A model generated the notes under the pieces. The model did no database searches and had not been told where the DNA came from. It saw nothing but the letters and a program-made list of their open reading frames with translations. A program made the position numbers and the translations under genes. From Leptolyngbya sp. BC1307 (GTDB lineage: Bacteria; Cyanobacteriota; Cyanobacteriia; Phormidesmidales; Phormidesmidaceae): a stretch of DNA of 64,000 nucleotides. Of the stretch, positions 62,727 to 64,000 are shown piece by piece (the stretch's first letter is position 1; the number at the start of each line of letters is the position of its first letter). Location: contig NZ_NRTA01000002.1 of NCBI RefSeq assembly GCF_002286735.1, forward strand, positions 62,001-126,000, in the 5' to 3' direction.

Positions 62727-63431
62727 GTGGTTCCTCTTAAAGATAACAACCCCATCAGCACGACGCCGGTAGTCGTCTATGGTCTGGTTGTTCTGAATGT
62801 TGCTATTTTCCTCTACGAAATGTCGCTGGGAGAAAATGCTCTCCAGCAGTTTTTTAACACGTGGGCAATTGTCCCGGCTGAGCTGACTCAATCCTTCAGC
62901 GGCGGCGCAGCGGCTGAGCGCGAATGGTTTACGCTAATTTCTTCTCAGTTTCTCCACGGCGGATTTCTGCATGTGGGGGGCAATATGCTCTATCTGTGGG
63001 TCTTTGGCAACAATATTGAAGACCAGCTGGGTCATCTCAAGTTTCTGATTTTTTATCTGGCCTGCGGCGCGCTGGCAGGGCTAACGCAGTGGTTTTTTGA
63101 CCCGGCTTCGACCGTGCCAACGCTGGGCGCTAGTGGGGCGATCGCTGGCATTATGGGAGCCTACATTATCCGCTTTCCCCGCGCTAAAATTCTCACCCTG
63201 GTGCCGCTGTTTATCTTCATCACGACCTTCCGCATTCCGGCTATTTTCTTCTTGGGCTGGTGGTTTGTACAGCAGGCCCTATATGGCATCGCTAGCTTGG
63301 GAGCGACGGCGGATGTCGGGGCAACGGGCGGCGTGGCTTACTGGGCACATGCGGGCGGCTTTGTTTTCGGCGCTGTTTTAGGGCCGCTGCTCGGGCTGTT
63401 TTCTAAAGAGACGGACCGCCATCGCTGGTAG
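62727..63431 (+). CDS. Rhomboid family intramembrane serine protease
   Basis: A 234-residue membrane protein with about six TM segments. The catalytic Ser lies in TLGASGAIAGIMGAYI and its His partner in YWAHAGGFVFGAVLG; FLHGGFLHVGGNMLYLWVFGNNIED is the conserved N-terminal block. It cleaves substrates within the membrane; substrate unknown. GTG 62727 is chosen (VVPLKDNNPIS); a TTG at 62718 is an alternative. Confidence 0.93.
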   Translation: MVPLKDNNPISTTPVVVYGLVVLNVAIFLYEMSLGENALQQFFNTWAIVPAELTQSFSGGAAAEREWFTLISSQFLHGGFLHVGGNMLYLWVFGNNIEDQLGHLKFLIFYLACGALAGLTQWFFDPASTVPTLGASGAIAGIMGAYIIRFPRAKILTLVPLFIFITTFRIPAIFFLGWWFVQQALYGIASLGATADVGATGGVAYWAHAGGFVFGAVLGPLLGLFSKETDRHRW

Positions 63432-63493
63432 TTATATCGCTTGCTCACAGAGACAATCCGCTTCTCTATAATCTGTTTTGTAATGGAGTCAAT

Positions 63494-64000
63494 ATGATGA
63501 CCACCCAACTCAATGCGCCGACTGCGCCCGACCCGGCGTCTGTGGTTTACGAAGGTCAGTTCGGCAGCTTTACCATCGACCCGCATGATCGCCAGGAGGT
63601 AATTCTCTACCGGGCTGGATTGGTTGTGGCTGCTATCAGTTTTGCGATCGCCGTCCTCTGCGTGTTCTTTGCCAGCGCGGCAGCTCCCCTAGTAGCAACT
63701 ATCTGCTACGGCCTGATGTGGCTAGCGCTTGGTCTCAGCTTCGCGAAGATCCATATCTACTTACGGCCCCTACACCGGGCGCTACAGATTTTTTGGGCGA
63801 TTGGCGGGCTGGCGAGCGTGGCGATCGCCTTCATTTACCCCAGCCCTCTAGCGCTGACAGCCTATCAGCAGCCACTGACAATTTTAGGCATCGGCTTTAC
63901 CTTTGCTGCCCTAACCGGCATTTTCTTCAAAGAAGCCTTTTGCTTTAATCGCCTGGAGACCAAATTTCTGGCGGTGATAGTGCCCGGTCTGCTGTTAGGC
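63494..64000 (+). CDS. DUF2301 membrane protein (3' end outside window)
   Basis: The first 169 codons of a membrane protein: short polar start then YEGQFGSFTIDPHDRQEVILYRAG, followed by four or five hydrophobic helices; this matches my memory of the cyanobacterial DUF2301 family, function unknown. ATG 63494 follows a GGAG ribosome-binding site. The frame continues to the window's last base without a stop, so the protein is incomplete. It follows the rhomboid gene by 62 bp. Confidence 0.75.
   Translation, partial: MMTTQLNAPTAPDPASVVYEGQFGSFTIDPHDRQEVILYRAGLVVAAISFAIAVLCVFFASAAAPLVATICYGLMWLALGLSFAKIHIYLRPLHRALQIFWAIGGLASVAIAFIYPSPLALTAYQQPLTILGIGFTFAALTGIFFKEAFCFNRLETKFLAVIVPGLLLG

Noticed and set aside
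1-64000. CRISPR array, prophage or defence island
   Set aside because: No regularly spaced repeats, cas genes, phage structural genes or restriction-modification genes were found; the single GH24 and IS/CHAT remnants do not amount to such a locus.

Overview
The window is chromosomal DNA from a cyanobacterium. It carries a set of oxygenic-phototroph genes: chlorophyll synthase (chlG), plastocyanin (petE), the photosystem II peptide PsbX, Ycf51 and Ycf66 family proteins, a DUF1995 protein, a carotenoid oxygenase, a folate-biopterin type carrier and a Get3d-type ATPase. The octamer GCGATCGC (HIP1), typical of many cyanobacteria, recurs throughout. Coding density is high, most genes are GC-moderate housekeeping genes, and I see no CRISPR array, rRNA, intact prophage or defence island. 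I do not name a genus.

Layout. 0-2.7 kb: NYN-domain (LabA-like) protein, a small anti-sigma-like protein and a conserved hypothetical, with two short tandem-repeat tracts in the spacers. 2.7-10.7 kb: Na+/H+ antiporter, recN, an AarF/UbiB kinase-like protein and an RCK-pore-RCK channel protein. 10.8-11.8 kb: an AT-richer DUF1877 gene. 11.8-15.9 kb: PadR and Zur-like regulators (tail-to-tail overlap), purS-purQ, a secreted NTF2-like protein and murG. 16-25.2 kb: a PLD nuclease with an embedded EF-hand-like loop, Ycf51, a GldA-like dehydrogenase, an AlaC-like aminotransferase, a cysteine desulfurase-DUF1995-DUF456 run, Ycf66, psbX and yggT. 25.2-29.3 kb: an orphan sugar-type ABC permease, GH24 lysozyme, M16 protease and fructosamine-3-kinase-like gene. 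29.3-30.6 kb: tRNA-Cys followed by a scar made of a decayed IS256-family transposase and the 3' end of a CHAT-domain gene. 30.7-36.2 kb: small membrane or coiled-coil proteins, petE, and a tight Crp-DUF2232-CobT operon. 36.7-44.6 kb: a 1.4-kDa-residue-scale (about 1,410 aa) Hsp70-like ATPase with a long acidic linker, carotenoid oxygenase, BT1-type carrier and a MIF-like tautomerase. 44.7-55.2 kb: PBP2, PBP1A, chlG, get3d, a DUF2862 protein, hisF, a small membrane protein, a peptidoglycan-binding protein and a degenerate DraG-like protein. 55.4-64 kb: a PgpH-type HD phosphohydrolase, a group 2 sigma factor, a small EamA-like protein, PlsC-like acyltransferase, LD-carboxypeptidase, rhomboid protease and a DUF2301 membrane protein cut by the window end.

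How they fit together. Peptidoglycan functions recur (murG, PBP2, PBP1A, LD-carboxypeptidase, a PG-binding protein, lysozyme), but they are scattered and not one operon. The clearest multi-gene units are purS-purQ, desulfurase-DUF1995-DUF456 and Crp-DUF2232-CobT. There is no obviously new multi-gene system here. The best leads for new biology are single proteins with odd architecture (giant acidic Hsp70-like protein, EF-hand within a PLD nuclease, RCK-flanked pore with altered filter, DraG-like protein lacking its metal site) and the Crp-DUF2232-CobT linkage.
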